A stretch of DNA of 64,000 nucleotides from Parahoeflea halophila (GCF_900220985.1 NZ_OCPC01000005.1:62001-126000); one strand, 5' to 3'; positions 39,393-49,419 are shown, counted from the stretch's first letter. Made by a program: numbers and translations. Notes: a model not told the origin generated them from the letters alone.

Positions 39393-40556
39393 ATGAGATA
39401 TGCGGCAATCACCGAGCGGCTGGCGCACACCGGCGGCGCCAAATGGGCCATTCACCAGCGCAGCCGCGAGATGGAGGCCGCTGGTGCCGGCATCATCGAA
39501 CTGACTATCGGCGAGCCGGACCTGCCGCCGGATCCGCAACTGTTCGAGGTCTGCCACCAGTCGATGCTGGCCGGGCGCACCGGTTATTCGAGCGGCCGGG
39601 GTGAACCCGAATTGCTCGACGCGATCGCAGCCCGCTATTCCAGACGCCGCGAAGGCGTGGACCGGAGCAACGTGCTTTGCTTTCCCGGCACCCAGACGGC
39701 ACTTTACGCAACCATGATGGGTTTGACCGGACCCGGTGATGGTGTGCTGGTGGGCGATCCTTTCTACGCCACCTATGACGGCGTCATCACCGCCAGCGGG
39801 GCGCATCGCCAATCTGTGCCTTTGAGGCCGGAAAACGGGTTCCGTCTTACCGCAAGCGATCTGGAAGCTGCAATCACGCCGGCCTCGCGGGTGCTGTTGT
39901 TAAATTCACCGCACAACCCGACAGGGGCGGTGTTGAGTGCGGAGGAGGTCGCGGAAATAGGTGCGGTCTGCAAGGCGCACGATCTCTGGATTGTTGCCGA
40001 CGAAGTCTATGAAGAGCTGGTATTCGACGGCGCGTTCGCCTCCCCCTTCGACATGCCGGAACTTGCCGACCGGGTGATTGCGGTCTCGTCGATTTCCAAG
40101 TCGCACGCCGCGCCGGGTTTCCGCAGCGGATGGGCGGTTGGCCCGCAGGAATTCTGCGAGAAACTGCTGCCACTGTCGGAAACCATGCTGTTCGGCAACC
40201 AGCCCTTTATCGCCGACATGACGGCCTTTGCGCTCAACAGCGATCTGACCACCTCCACCCGGATGCGGGAATCCTACAAGCGCCGTGCTGCGCAGTTTGC
40301 CGACACGCTGGAGAAGACCGGATCGATGGTGCCGTTCCGGCCGCGGGCGGGCATGTTCATCGTTTTCGACGTCTCCGCTACGGGGCTGGACGGCGAGACG
40401 TTTGCCTGGCGGCTGCTGGACGCTGGCGTCGCCGTCATGCCCGGCTCGTCCTTCGGCGACAATGCCGGCAAACTGATTCGGCTCAGCCTGACGGTGCCCG
40501 ACGAATCGGTCGTGGAAGCCTGCCACCGGATTTCCAGCTTTGTGGAAAGCCTCTGA
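39393..40556 (+). CDS. aruH: Fold-type I aminotransferase, probable arginine:pyruvate transaminase
   Basis: This 387-residue PLP-dependent aminotransferase of class I/II has the PLP lysine K236 in SSISKSHAAPGFRSGW, NSPHNPTG at 171-178, DEVYEEL at 203-209 and an Arg in the final helix that binds the substrate carboxylate. Its stop overlaps the TPP-dependent decarboxylase start (TGATG). That pairing is the arginine transaminase pathway, in which AruH converts arginine and pyruvate to 2-ketoarginine and alanine. Substrate specificity is inferred from AruI next door. Confidence 0.83.
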   Translation: MRYAAITERLAHTGGAKWAIHQRSREMEAAGAGIIELTIGEPDLPPDPQLFEVCHQSMLAGRTGYSSGRGEPELLDAIAARYSRRREGVDRSNVLCFPGTQTALYATMMGLTGPGDGVLVGDPFYATYDGVITASGAHRQSVPLRPENGFRLTASDLEAAITPASRVLLLNSPHNPTGAVLSAEEVAEIGAVCKAHDLWIVADEVYEELVFDGAFASPFDMPELADRVIAVSSISKSHAAPGFRSGWAVGPQEFCEKLLPLSETMLFGNQPFIADMTAFALNSDLTTSTRMRESYKRRAAQFADTLEKTGSMVPFRPRAGMFIVFDVSATGLDGETFAWRLLDAGVAVMPGSSFGDNAGKLIRLSLTVPDESVVEACHRISSFVESL

Positions 40557-42154
40557 TGAGGGCCGCAGCTCCCACGGTCGGCGAAGCCCTGGTCAGCATG
40601 CTCGAACAGGCTGGCGTCGATACCGTCTTCGGCATTCCCGGTGTTCACACCATCGAGCTTTACCGGGGTCTTGCCAGCAGCGCGATAAAGCACATCACGC
40701 CGCGCCACGAACAGGGTGCAGGCTTCATGGCCGATGGCTATGCCCGCGTCACCGGGCGCCCCGGCGTGTGCTTCGTCATTACCGGGCCGGGCCTGACCAA
40801 CACGCTGACCGCGATGGCGCAGGCGCGGGCCGACAGCATCCCGATGCTGGTAATCTCCGGCGTCAACGCCACGGCGACGCTGGGCAAGGGCCGCGGGCAT
40901 CTACACGAATTGCCGGACCAGGCGGCGCTGGCTAACACCGTCGCTCTGTGGTCGCACACGCTGACCGATCCTGCTGACCTCGGCGAGGTTCTGGCCCGCG
41001 CCTTCTCGGTCATGACCAGCAGCCGACCGGGGCCGGTGCATATTGAAGTCCCGACCGACGTGATGAAGCTGCCGGCAGACGCTGCGGGCTTCGCGATGCC
41101 CCAAACCTCACCGCTGCATGCAGCAGCGGCCGATCTCGAAGCGGCGGCAAGACTTTGCACGCAATCGAAGAAGCCGGCGATCCTGCTCGGCGGCGGAGCG
41201 GTCCGCCATGCCGTGGCTGTGCGCCGTCTCGCCGAGGCTCTTGATGCTCCGGTGATCAGCACCACCAATGCGCGCGGCATCATGTCCGGCCATGCGCTGG
41301 ACGTTCCCGCCAGCCCAAGCCTTGCCTGTGTGCGGGACATGCTCAATCAGTCGGACCTGGTTTTGGCGCTTGCAACCGAGCTGGGGCCGACCGACTGCGA
41401 CATGTACGAGGATGGCGGCTTCACGCTTCCGGCAAATCTGTTGCGTGTCGACATCGCCGAAGATCAGCTGGCACGCGGACCGCAGCCGGCCCTGGCGATC
41501 AAGGCCGACATCGGCTGCTTCCTGCAAGATATGCATTCAAGAGCCAACAGCTGGGCACGTCCGTCCTCAGACGGCGCCGCCCGTGCAGATGCACTGCGCG
41601 AGAATGCGAAGGCTGAGATCGGAGAGGGCTATCTCGGTCACATCGACCTGTTGCAGGAGATCTGGCAGACACTGCCCAAAGCCACTGTGGTTGGGGATTC
41701 GACGCAGCTTGTCTATGCCGGAAACATGTATGTTGAAGCCCCCTGCCCCGCCTCCTGGTTCAATTCCGCTACCGGATTTGGCACGCTGGGCTACGCGGCG
41801 CCGGGTGCAATCGGCGCAGCACTTGGGGATACCGCCCGTCCGGTGGTGGCGCTGCTCGGTGATGGCGGATTCCAGTTCACGCTGGCCGAACTCGGCAGTG
41901 CGCGCGATTGCGCCGCAAACGTGGCGTTCCTGGTGTGGAACAATTCCGGTTACATGGAAATCGAGACCTCGATGGAAACGTCCGAGATCACTCCGATCGG
42001 CGTGACCCCGTCGGCGCCGGATTTCTCTGCCGTGGCCGCAGCCTATGGTCTGCCGTCACGACGGGTGTCGACCCGTGAAGGCATCATGACTGGGCTCCGG
42101 GATCTACCTCGGCCCTGCCTGATCGAATTCGTCGACGACCGCACCCGCGGCTGA
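40556..42154 (+). CDS. aruI: 5-guanidino-2-oxopentanoate decarboxylase (TPP-dependent)
   Basis: This 532-residue thiamine diphosphate enzyme of the acetolactate synthase-like family should decarboxylate 2-ketoarginine to 4-guanidinobutyraldehyde. It shows the catalytic Glu52 in RHEQGAGFMADGYAR, central domain motifs GGGAVRHAVAVRRLAEAL, and the TPP-binding GDGGFQFTLAELG followed by WNNSGYMEIE. The frame runs upstream to 40130, but ATG 40556 overlaps the aruH stop and fits the family N-terminus. Confidence 0.87.
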   Translation: MRAAAPTVGEALVSMLEQAGVDTVFGIPGVHTIELYRGLASSAIKHITPRHEQGAGFMADGYARVTGRPGVCFVITGPGLTNTLTAMAQARADSIPMLVISGVNATATLGKGRGHLHELPDQAALANTVALWSHTLTDPADLGEVLARAFSVMTSSRPGPVHIEVPTDVMKLPADAAGFAMPQTSPLHAAAADLEAAARLCTQSKKPAILLGGGAVRHAVAVRRLAEALDAPVISTTNARGIMSGHALDVPASPSLACVRDMLNQSDLVLALATELGPTDCDMYEDGGFTLPANLLRVDIAEDQLARGPQPALAIKADIGCFLQDMHSRANSWARPSSDGAARADALRENAKAEIGEGYLGHIDLLQEIWQTLPKATVVGDSTQLVYAGNMYVEAPCPASWFNSATGFGTLGYAAPGAIGAALGDTARPVVALLGDGGFQFTLAELGSARDCAANVAFLVWNNSGYMEIETSMETSEITPIGVTPSAPDFSAVAAAYGLPSRRVSTREGIMTGLRDLPRPCLIEFVDDRTRG

Positions 42155-42188
42155 AGACAGCAGCAGCCCCACCGCCGCTTTTCAGGGC

Positions 42189-43352
42189 TTAGGCGCACAT
42201 GGAATCGAGCAGCCTGTCGATGAACGCCTCGCCGGCGGCGAGCTGTTCGAGGCTGAGAAACTCGTCGGGCTGGTGCGCCTGAGCAATGTCGCCGGGGCCG
42301 CAGATAACAGTGGAGTAGCCGCGCACCTGAAACTGGCTGCCCTCGGTGCCGTAGCTGACCACGTGCTGGCCATTGTCGCCGGTCAGCCGCCGAGCCAATG
42401 TTTCTGCCGGACCATCCGTTTCTGGCGACAGGGCTGGAAGCGCAAACCCGCGTTTCAACTCAAAACCCGCGTCGGGATGGATCTTCTGCATCTCGGCTGT
42501 CAGTTCAGCCGCTTTGGCTTCGAACAGGCCGGCCCAATGATCAGGGCTTTCACCGGGCACGAACCGGAATTCGATAAAGAACCGGCAATCCTTGGCGGTA
42601 ATGTTGTGCGCGGTGCCACCCTCGATCTCGCCGACGTGCAGCGTCGTGAAGGGCGGCTCGAAGGGGCCTGCAAGTTCAGAAGGCGTGCGCTGCTGGTTCT
42701 CTGCGTTGCGCTGGTTGGCCCAATCGATCAGCTTTGCCGCCTGCATGATGGCGCTGACGCCATAGTGCAACAGCGAGGAATGCACTTCGTGTCCCCGGAC
42801 ATGGACGTGATAACCCAGCCCTCCCTTATGGCCCGTGACCACCTTCATCATGGTTGGCTCGCCGACGATCACTTCGCGCGCGCGCGGCAATGCACCCAGC
42901 AGGGTTTCAACCAGATCGACGACCGCGACGCAGCCAACTTCCTCGTCAAAAGACAAGGCCAGTTGCAACGGGCGTTTGAGCGGCAGTTTGGCAGCCCGGG
43001 CCATGGCCAGCAGCGCCAATGCGTCAAAACCCTTCATGTCGCAAGCACCGCGGCCATAGAGCTTTCCGTCGCGCTCGGTCAAAGTCCAGGGATCGGTGGA
43101 CCACGCCTGCCCGTCGACCGGAACCACATCAGTGTGCCCTGACAGGATCACACCGCCATCTATCTCCGGGCCGGTCTGGGCGTAGAGATGGGCTTTCATT
43201 CCACAGGGGCTCATCACCCTCTGCGAGGAAACGCCGTGACCCTCGAGATAGGTTTCGACCCACTCGACAAGCGGCAAATTGGTGTCACGGCTGACAGTCG
43301 GATAGGAAATCAGCTTTGCCAATATGTCGCGCGCCGCAGAAACGTCTTCCAT
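42189..43352 (-). CDS. argE: M20-family deacetylase, acetylornithine deacetylase type
   Basis: This 387-residue zinc peptidase-fold protein matches ArgE-type deacetylases: SGHTDVVPVDGQAW (metal His), GRGACDMKGFDAL (bridging Asp), FDEEVGCVA (catalytic Glu) and the later HxxH-like RFVPGE and DNGQHVVSYGTEG segments. It is on the opposite strand to aruI, with 34 bases between the stops. The start at 43352 follows GGGGTGAATTC; a longer frame to 43508 lacks support. It could remove an acyl group from N-acylated arginine or ornithine and feed the transaminase route, or act in biosynthesis. Confidence 0.82.
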   Translation of the reverse strand: MEDVSAARDILAKLISYPTVSRDTNLPLVEWVETYLEGHGVSSQRVMSPCGMKAHLYAQTGPEIDGGVILSGHTDVVPVDGQAWSTDPWTLTERDGKLYGRGACDMKGFDALALLAMARAAKLPLKRPLQLALSFDEEVGCVAVVDLVETLLGALPRAREVIVGEPTMMKVVTGHKGGLGYHVHVRGHEVHSSLLHYGVSAIMQAAKLIDWANQRNAENQQRTPSELAGPFEPPFTTLHVGEIEGGTAHNITAKDCRFFIEFRFVPGESPDHWAGLFEAKAAELTAEMQKIHPDAGFELKRGFALPALSPETDGPAETLARRLTGDNGQHVVSYGTEGSQFQVRGYSTVICGPGDIAQAHQPDEFLSLEQLAAGEAFIDRLLDSMCA

Positions 43353-43508
43353 GAATTCACCCCAGGACAGTTGGAATCTTCGGTGCATCACCGGCTTTCC
43401 ACACTTTTGTCGACACCGCCGCTTGATGTCCATAGCCGGTTCTGCGGGAAATTTTATGTCGGGTTCGGTCAGGATTGAACAGTTATCGCTCAAACTGAAA
43501 AACCCCAC

Positions 43509-43534
43509 TGGTCAACCTGAGGGAAATTGGTCAA
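43509..43534 (+). promoter_or_regulatory. Direct repeat upstream of the peptide ABC operon
   Basis: TGGTCAA occurs at 43509-43515 and again at 43528-43534, spaced 19 bases start to start, close to two helical turns. It is about 76-100 bases before the first gene of the peptide importer. The spacing suits a regulator binding one face of the helix. The 256-base gap also contains the argE-type promoter on the other strand. Confidence 0.35.
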
Positions 43535-43609
43535 TAGTATGCACCACCGGCGTCGCAAGATCAGACCGGCAACAAAAATAACGGGAAAACATCTCCCGAG
43601 GGGTACAAA

Positions 43610-44629
43610 ATGCCAGACACGGCCATGCCAATTCTGGATGTTGAAGGGCTTAAAACGGTTTTCCGCACCCGAGGCGGTGAAGTGCACGCGGTCAACTCCG
43701 TCGACTTCGATCTGCGCCCGGGGGAATTGCTCGGCGTCGTCGGGGAAAGCGGGTCCGGAAAATCCGTGACCATGATGTCGTTGCTTCGGCTCCTGCCCTC
43801 TCCGCCTGCGGAGATGCGGGACGGAAAAGTGATGTTTGATGGTCAGGACCTGCTCAAGATCAGTCCGGAGGAACTGCGCAAGGTACGCGGTTCCAAGATC
43901 GGGTTCATCTTTCAGGACCCGATGACATCGCTCAATCCGGTCTACACGGTAGGCTTCCAGCTGGCGGAGCCGTTGCGGGCGCATCTTGGCATGTCCAAGG
44001 CACAGGCCAGGAAACGGTCGATCGAACTTCTGCAACTTGTCGGCATCCCCGACGCGGAGCGCCGGCTCAAGGATTATCCGCACCAGTTTTCGGGCGGCAT
44101 GCGCCAGCGCGTGATGATTGCCATAGCGCTTGCCTGCGATCCGCAGGTGCTGATCGCCGACGAGCCGACCACGGCGCTAGACGTCACCATTCAGGCGCAG
44201 ATCATCGAACTGGTGAAGGAACTGCGCCAGAAGCTGGGGATGGCGATTATCTGGATTACGCATGATCTGGGCGTCATCGCCGGTATCGCCGACAGGGTGA
44301 TGGTGATGTATGCCGGCCAGGTGGTCGAGGAAGGCCCGGTCGGTGAGATCTTCCGCGACCCGCAGCACCCTTATACCCAGGCTCTTCTCAAGACGGTGCC
44401 CGCCGTTCGCGGCCCCCGCGAAGAGAAGCTTCAGGTGATCGAGGGTCAGCCACCGATCATGTATGGCGCGCCCGTCGCCTGCTCGTTCCGCAACCGGTGC
44501 AAATATGCGTTCGACCGATGCTCAGAGGAAAATCCCAAGCTGCGCAGCGTATCGGCACCTGGCCATCGCGCGGCCTGTTTCCTGCTGGACAAGGCCCCAA
44601 CGCAAGAGCCGGAGGCCGTGAATGGCTGA
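43610..44629 (+). CDS. Peptide/nickel-type ABC transporter ATP-binding protein (DppD-like)
   Basis: This 339-residue ATPase has Walker [13 protein letters not shown], signature [15 protein letters not shown], Walker [15 protein letters not shown] and H-loop ITHDLGV. The C-terminal oligopeptide/dipeptide extension contains the Cys pattern ([14 protein letters not shown], then AACF) that binds an Fe-S cluster in DppD. It starts behind GAGGGG and overlaps the second ATPase gene by 8 bases. Confidence 0.92.
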   Translation: MPDTAMPILDVEGLKTVFRTRGGEVHAVNSVDFDLRPGELLGVVGESGSGKSVTMMSLLRLLPSPPAEMRDGKVMFDGQDLLKISPEELRKVRGSKIGFIFQDPMTSLNPVYTVGFQLAEPLRAHLGMSKAQARKRSIELLQLVGIPDAERRLKDYPHQFSGGMRQRVMIAIALACDPQVLIADEPTTALDVTIQAQIIELVKELRQKLGMAIIWITHDLGVIAGIADRVMVMYAGQVVEEGPVGEIFRDPQHPYTQALLKTVPAVRGPREEKLQVIEGQPPIMYGAPVACSFRNRCKYAFDRCSEENPKLRSVSAPGHRAACFLLDKAPTQEPEAVNG

Positions 44630-45662
44630 AGTCGAAGACGCCAAACCGCTCGTCAAGGTGCGGGATCTGAAAATGTATTTTCCGATCCATGCGGGGCTGT
44701 TCCGGACCCATGTCGGCGACATCAAGGCCGTGGACGGGGTCAGCTTCGACATTCTGCCGGGCGAGACACTTGGACTGGTCGGCGAATCCGGCTGCGGAAA
44801 ATCCACCGTCGGGCGATCGGTCCTGCGGCTTTACGACGTGACCGGCGGAACCGTTGAGATCAACGGTTTCGAGATTGCCCATGTCCACCGCGACAGCCTG
44901 CGCTCCAAGCGGCCAATGATGCAGATGATCTTCCAGGATCCGCAGGCAAGCCTCAATCCACGGATGACGGTGGCCAGCATCATTGGCGAGCCGCTGGACG
45001 AGCATATGAAACTGTCCCCGGACGAGCGGCTCGCACGGATCTACGAATTGATGGACTGGGTAGGCCTCAACCGGGAATTCGCCAAGCGCTATCCGCACGA
45101 GTTTTCCGGCGGCCAGCGGCAGCGCATCGGCATTGCCCGGGCACTGGCGCTCAACCCCAAATTCATCGTCTGCGACGAACCGATCGCAGCGCTTGACGTG
45201 TCGATCCAGGCACAGGTGGTCAACCTGCTCGAGGAACTCCAGGAACGGCTGGACCTGACTTACCTGTTCATCAGCCACGATCTGTCGATGGTTCGCCACA
45301 TCGCCGACCGCGTCGCGGTGATGTATCTGGGCCGGATCGTCGAAGTCGCATCCCGGGAAGCGCTGTTTGCCGACCCGCTGCACCCCTACACACAGGCGCT
45401 GCTTTCAGCCGTGCCGGAGCCCGATCCGGAATCGGAACGGCATCGCAAGCCAATCGTGCTGCAGGGCGATGTGCCCTCGCCGTCCAACCCGCCCAAGGGC
45501 TGCAACTTTTCAACCAGATGCCCCAAAGTCATGGATATCTGCCGGCAGATCGAACCCGCTGTCCGCGACTTCGGAGAAGGAAGACAAGTGGCTTGCCATC
45601 TGTATTCCGAGAGCATGCAAACGACCGCGGAACCAACCGCCGGCGACATAACAAACCAATAA
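44622..45662 (+). CDS. Peptide/nickel-type ABC transporter ATP-binding protein (DppF-like)
   Basis: This 346-residue second ATPase has an N-terminal [20 protein letters not shown] insertion typical of DppF/OppF, Walker [13 protein letters not shown], signature [15 protein letters not shown], Walker [15 protein letters not shown] and the C-terminal Cys-rich [16 protein letters not shown] extension. It overlaps the preceding ATPase and lies 20 bases before the binding-protein gene. Confidence 0.92.
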   Translation: MAEVEDAKPLVKVRDLKMYFPIHAGLFRTHVGDIKAVDGVSFDILPGETLGLVGESGCGKSTVGRSVLRLYDVTGGTVEINGFEIAHVHRDSLRSKRPMMQMIFQDPQASLNPRMTVASIIGEPLDEHMKLSPDERLARIYELMDWVGLNREFAKRYPHEFSGGQRQRIGIARALALNPKFIVCDEPIAALDVSIQAQVVNLLEELQERLDLTYLFISHDLSMVRHIADRVAVMYLGRIVEVASREALFADPLHPYTQALLSAVPEPDPESERHRKPIVLQGDVPSPSNPPKGCNFSTRCPKVMDICRQIEPAVRDFGEGRQVACHLYSESMQTTAEPTAGDITNQ

Positions 45663-45682
45663 AAATCAACAAGGAGACAGCC

Positions 45683-47383
45683 ATGAAACTCAAAGCACTT
45701 CTGATGGGCGCCGTCGCCGCGATGGCGATTGCACCTGTCGCACACGCCGAGCGAGGCTCGGACGGCGAGGTCAAGATCATCTACTGGCAGGCGCCATCAA
45801 TCCTCAACCCTTATCTCTCGGGCGGCACCAAGGATATCGAATCCGCATCGCTGATCGTCGAGCCGCTGGCCCGTTTTGACGAGACCGGCAGCCTGGTACC
45901 CTGGCTCGTTGACGAGATCCCGACGGTCGAGAACGGTGGTGTTGCCGAAGACCTTACCTCGATCACCTGGAAGCTCAAGGATGGCATCAAGTGGTCTGAC
46001 GGTACGCCTTTCACTTCGGCAGACGTCAAGTTTACCGCCGATTACTGCATGGCGCCTGACGGCGGCTGCGCCCAGAGCGCCAAGTTCGACGGTGTCGCCA
46101 GCGTCGAGACCCCGGACGACCTGACGGTGATCGTCAACTTTACCGGCCCGAAGCCTGTTCCCTACGCTGCATTCGTTGGCGCGCAATCGCCGATCATCCA
46201 GAAGGCACAGTTCGCAGACTGCCTTGGCGCCAAAGCCCAGGAATGCACCGCAGCCAACTTCGGCCCGATCGGCACCGGCCCCTTCGTCGTCACCGACTTC
46301 AAGCCGAACGACGTCATCACCATGAAGGCCAATGAAAACTACCGCGACCCGGCCAAGCCGGCATTTGCGACGCTGACCTTCAAGGGTGGCGGCGACGCTG
46401 CAGCCGCCGGCCGCGCCGTGATGGAAACCGGCGAATTCGACTACGCCTGGAACCTGCAGCTGGCGCCCGACGTGATCGCCAAGATGGCCGAAGGCGGCAA
46501 GGGTACGCCGATCTCCGGTTTCGGGACCCTGGTCGAGCGCATCGAGATGAACATGACCGATCCGTCGCCGGACCTGCCGGAAGGCGAGCGGGCAACGGCA
46601 AAGCACCCGCATCCGATCCTGTCGGATGAAAGAGTTCGCCGCGCCTTGTCGATGGCGATCGACCGCAACCTGCTGGTCGAAATCGGTTACGGCCAGGCCG
46701 GCCGCCCGACCTGCAACCTGGTGCCTGCACCGGAAATCTTTGCATCCGACAACACCGACTGCCTGACGCAGGATGTGGAAGGTGCGAAGGCGCTGCTCGA
46801 GGAAGCCGGCTGGACCGTAGGTGCAGATGGCGTGCGTGAAAAGGACGGCAGGAAGCTCAAGCTGCTCTACCAGACATCGACCAATGCCGTGCGCCAGGAC
46901 TTCCAGGCGCTGATCAAGCAGTGGTGGTCCGAAATCGGTGTGGAAACTGAACTGAAGAACATCGACGCATCCGTGTTCTTCGGTGGCGATCCGGCCTCGC
47001 CGGACACCTTCCAGAAGTTCTACTCGGACGTGGAAATGTACGCCAACAACTTCGACGGCACTGACCCGGAGCAGTATCTCGGCCAGTATAGCTGCGAGAA
47101 GGCTCCGCGGCCCGAAACGCAGTGGCAGGGCGAAAACATCAACCGCTTCTGCGACGCCGCCTATGACGAGCTCGTCGCAGAACTCGGCAAGACCGGCGAA
47201 ATCTCCAAGCGCGCCGAAATCGCCAAGAAGCTCAACGACATGCTGACCAAGGACTCGATGACAATCGTGCCGCTGGTCGATCGTGGCCGCGTCTCGGCCC
47301 ATTCTAACAGCCTCGGCGGTGTTGTGCTCAACACCTGGGATTCCGAGCTCTGGAACGCTGCGGACTGGTACCGCGTAAAGTAA
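45683..47383 (+). CDS. Peptide-type ABC transporter substrate-binding protein
   Basis: This 566-residue family 5 periplasmic binding protein has a signal peptide (MKLKALLMGAVAAMAIAPVA-HA, cleavage near residue 22). Family landmarks are DGIKWSDGTPFTSADVKFT near 100 and DERVRRALSMAIDRNLL near 320. Several Cys (CMAPDGGC, ECTAANFG) are unusual for a periplasmic binding protein and may form disulfides. AAGGAGA precedes the ATG. A hairpin follows the stop. The ligand may be a peptide, an opine or a related compound. Confidence 0.9.
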   Translation: MKLKALLMGAVAAMAIAPVAHAERGSDGEVKIIYWQAPSILNPYLSGGTKDIESASLIVEPLARFDETGSLVPWLVDEIPTVENGGVAEDLTSITWKLKDGIKWSDGTPFTSADVKFTADYCMAPDGGCAQSAKFDGVASVETPDDLTVIVNFTGPKPVPYAAFVGAQSPIIQKAQFADCLGAKAQECTAANFGPIGTGPFVVTDFKPNDVITMKANENYRDPAKPAFATLTFKGGGDAAAAGRAVMETGEFDYAWNLQLAPDVIAKMAEGGKGTPISGFGTLVERIEMNMTDPSPDLPEGERATAKHPHPILSDERVRRALSMAIDRNLLVEIGYGQAGRPTCNLVPAPEIFASDNTDCLTQDVEGAKALLEEAGWTVGADGVREKDGRKLKLLYQTSTNAVRQDFQALIKQWWSEIGVETELKNIDASVFFGGDPASPDTFQKFYSDVEMYANNFDGTDPEQYLGQYSCEKAPRPETQWQGENINRFCDAAYDELVAELGKTGEISKRAEIAKKLNDMLTKDSMTIVPLVDRGRVSAHSNSLGGVVLNTWDSELWNAADWYRVK

Positions 47384-47393
47384 TGCAGACAGC

Positions 47394-47421
47394 GAATGGT
47401 CCCGTTTCGGCGGGGCCATTC
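47394..47421 (+). promoter_or_regulatory. Hairpin after peptide binding-protein gene
   Basis: GAATGGTCCCG at 47394-47404 pairs with CGGGGCCATTC at 47411-47421 with one G-U pair and a 6-base loop. It is 11 bases after the binding-protein stop, and no long T tract follows. It matches the hairpins found after the other binding-protein genes here. Confidence 0.65.
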
Positions 47422-47471
47422 CCCTCTGCCCGCCAATCCCCGCGCCATACTGCTGAACCGAGGCGTCGCCC

Positions 47472-48479
47472 ATGCTGACCTTTATATTCCGACGATTGTT
47501 GTTGGCGATACCGACGCTTGTGCTCATCAGTCTGATCATATTCCTGCTTCTGGACCTGGCCCCGGGTGATCCGCTGGCCAACCAGCCGCTGAGCATCCCG
47601 CCGGAAGTGCGGCAGAAGATGCGCGATGCGCTGGGCCTCGATTCCCCCGCCTATGTCCGCTATCTGTTGTGGGCCAAGCAGTTCTTCTGGGTCGAACCCC
47701 TGGTCTTTGTCGACTGGGTGATCGGCACCAATTTCTCCGAAGGCATGCAGCGCATCGTCTCGTGGCAGTTCCGCTCGCCGGTGTTCGACATCATCATTCA
47801 GCGCATCCCGCAGACCCTCTGGGTTGTCGGACTTGCCTATCTTGTCGGCGTCCTGATCGCGGTGCCGATCGGCATCATTTCGGCCTACAAGCAATATTCC
47901 TGGTTCGATCAGATCGGCACATTCGTCTCGATGATCGGATTTTCGGTGCCGCCGTTCTTCTCGGGCGTGCTGATGATCGTTTTCTTTGCAATCATGCTGC
48001 CTTGGTTCCCGTCGATCTACGACACCACGCTGGTGGTCGATGATTTCGAGAGTTTTGGTCAGCAGATCCGGCAGATGACATTGCCGGTGATGGTGCTGGC
48101 ACTCCAGACCACCGCGCAGCTGTCACGGTTCATGCGCGCTTCCATGCTCGACAATCTCAACCATGATTATGTCCGCACCGCGCGGGCCAAGGGAATGACC
48201 GAGAAGGTGGTGCTGCTGGTGCATGTGCTGCGCAACTCGATGATCCCGGTGATCACGGTTATCGCACTCGGCATTCCCTCGATCTTCGGCGGCGCAATTA
48301 TCACCGAGCAGATCTTCAAGGTGAACGGATTGGGGCAGTTGCTGATTACCGCCATCTACGCCAATGACCTGCCCATGGTGCAGACGCTGGCCTTCATCTT
48401 CGCGGTGCTGATCGTGCTGTGCAATCTCATCGCCGACGTGCTGTACGGCCTGCTTGATCCGAGGATCCGCTATGACTGA
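47472..48479 (+). CDS. Peptide-type ABC transporter permease (DppB-like)
   Basis: This 335-residue permease has an N-terminal membrane anchor (about residues 8-30: RLLLAIPTLVLISLIIFLLL), a long periplasmic loop of about 100 residues and five further segments. The EAA loop DYVRTARAKGMTEKVVLLVH near 233-252 and the C-terminal DVLYGLLDPRIRYD are typical of DppB. Its stop overlaps the next permease gene by 8 bases. Confidence 0.92.
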   Translation: MLTFIFRRLLLAIPTLVLISLIIFLLLDLAPGDPLANQPLSIPPEVRQKMRDALGLDSPAYVRYLLWAKQFFWVEPLVFVDWVIGTNFSEGMQRIVSWQFRSPVFDIIIQRIPQTLWVVGLAYLVGVLIAVPIGIISAYKQYSWFDQIGTFVSMIGFSVPPFFSGVLMIVFFAIMLPWFPSIYDTTLVVDDFESFGQQIRQMTLPVMVLALQTTAQLSRFMRASMLDNLNHDYVRTARAKGMTEKVVLLVHVLRNSMIPVITVIALGIPSIFGGAIITEQIFKVNGLGQLLITAIYANDLPMVQTLAFIFAVLIVLCNLIADVLYGLLDPRIRYD

Positions 48480-49389
48480 CACACCTCTCGAGCCCGTTGC
48501 CAAGGACACCTCAGCGCGATCGCAATGGTGGGACGTCTGGGATCAGTTCAAGACCCACAAGGGTGCCTTGTTCGGGGCCGCCGTGTTTCTGTTCATCGTG
48601 CTGTCAGTAACCCTTGGGCCGCTGTTGTGGCCCATCGAACCGACATTCATCGACATCAGGGCGCGGAACTCGGGGCCTTCGCTGGCGCATCCCTTTGGTA
48701 CGGACCAACTGGGGCGGGATATCCTGGCGCGCATGATGGCGGGAGGCCAGGTGTCGATCGCCGTTGGCCTGACCGCCATGGCGATCAGCGTATTGTTGGG
48801 AACACTGATCGGGGTTGTTTCGGGTTTCTTCCGCAGGCTCGACGGCGCCCTCATGGGGCTGACGGACCTGTTCCTTGCACTGCCGCTATTGCCGTTGTTG
48901 CTGGTCATGGTGATGTTGTTCCGCGAAAGCCTGTCGCGCAGTTTTGGTCCCGAAACGGGCACCTTCATCCTGATCGTCTCGGCGATCGGAATCACCAGCT
49001 GGATGCAGACCGCGCGCATCGTGCGCGGCGAAGTTCTGGCGCTGAAGGAACGTGAATTCGTGCTCGCTGCGCGTTCGATCGGAACACCGTCGCGGCGCAT
49101 GATCCTGCGCCACATCCTGCCGAACGTGCTCTCGCCGATCATGGTCTCGGCAACGCTCGGGATTGCGACGGCGATCATCACGGAGTCGGCGCTCTCGTTC
49201 CTCGGGCTCGGTTTCCCTCCGGACTTTCCGACCTGGGGCCGTTTGCTGTTTGACGCCGTCGATTACCTGCAGCAGTACCCGGAGCGGGTATTCTGGCCGG
49301 GACTGGCGATTTCGCTGACCGTGTTGAGCGTCAACTATATCGGTGACGGGCTGCGCGACGCGCTCGACCCCCGTATCCGCGGCCGCTGA
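48472..49389 (+). CDS. Peptide-type ABC transporter permease (DppC-like)
   Basis: This 305-residue permease has an N-terminal segment (about 38-58) and five further segments. It contains HPFGTDQLGRDILARMMAGG, the EAA loop EFVLAARSIGTPSRRMILRH and the C-terminal DGLRDALDPRIRGR characteristic of DppC. The ATG at 48472 is preferred over 48454 and overlaps dppB by ATGACTGA. It is the last gene of the operon and converges with the transglutaminase-like gene 30 bases later. Confidence 0.92.
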   Translation: MTDTPLEPVAKDTSARSQWWDVWDQFKTHKGALFGAAVFLFIVLSVTLGPLLWPIEPTFIDIRARNSGPSLAHPFGTDQLGRDILARMMAGGQVSIAVGLTAMAISVLLGTLIGVVSGFFRRLDGALMGLTDLFLALPLLPLLLVMVMLFRESLSRSFGPETGTFILIVSAIGITSWMQTARIVRGEVLALKEREFVLAARSIGTPSRRMILRHILPNVLSPIMVSATLGIATAIITESALSFLGLGFPPDFPTWGRLLFDAVDYLQQYPERVFWPGLAISLTVLSVNYIGDGLRDALDPRIRGR

Positions 49390-49419
49390 GTGTAGCTTAC
49401 GTGGACGGATAGGGTTCGT

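Noticed and set aside
45797-47596. 599-residue minus-strand frame over the peptide-binding protein
   Set aside because: Shadow of the binding-protein gene, which has a signal peptide and family motifs.
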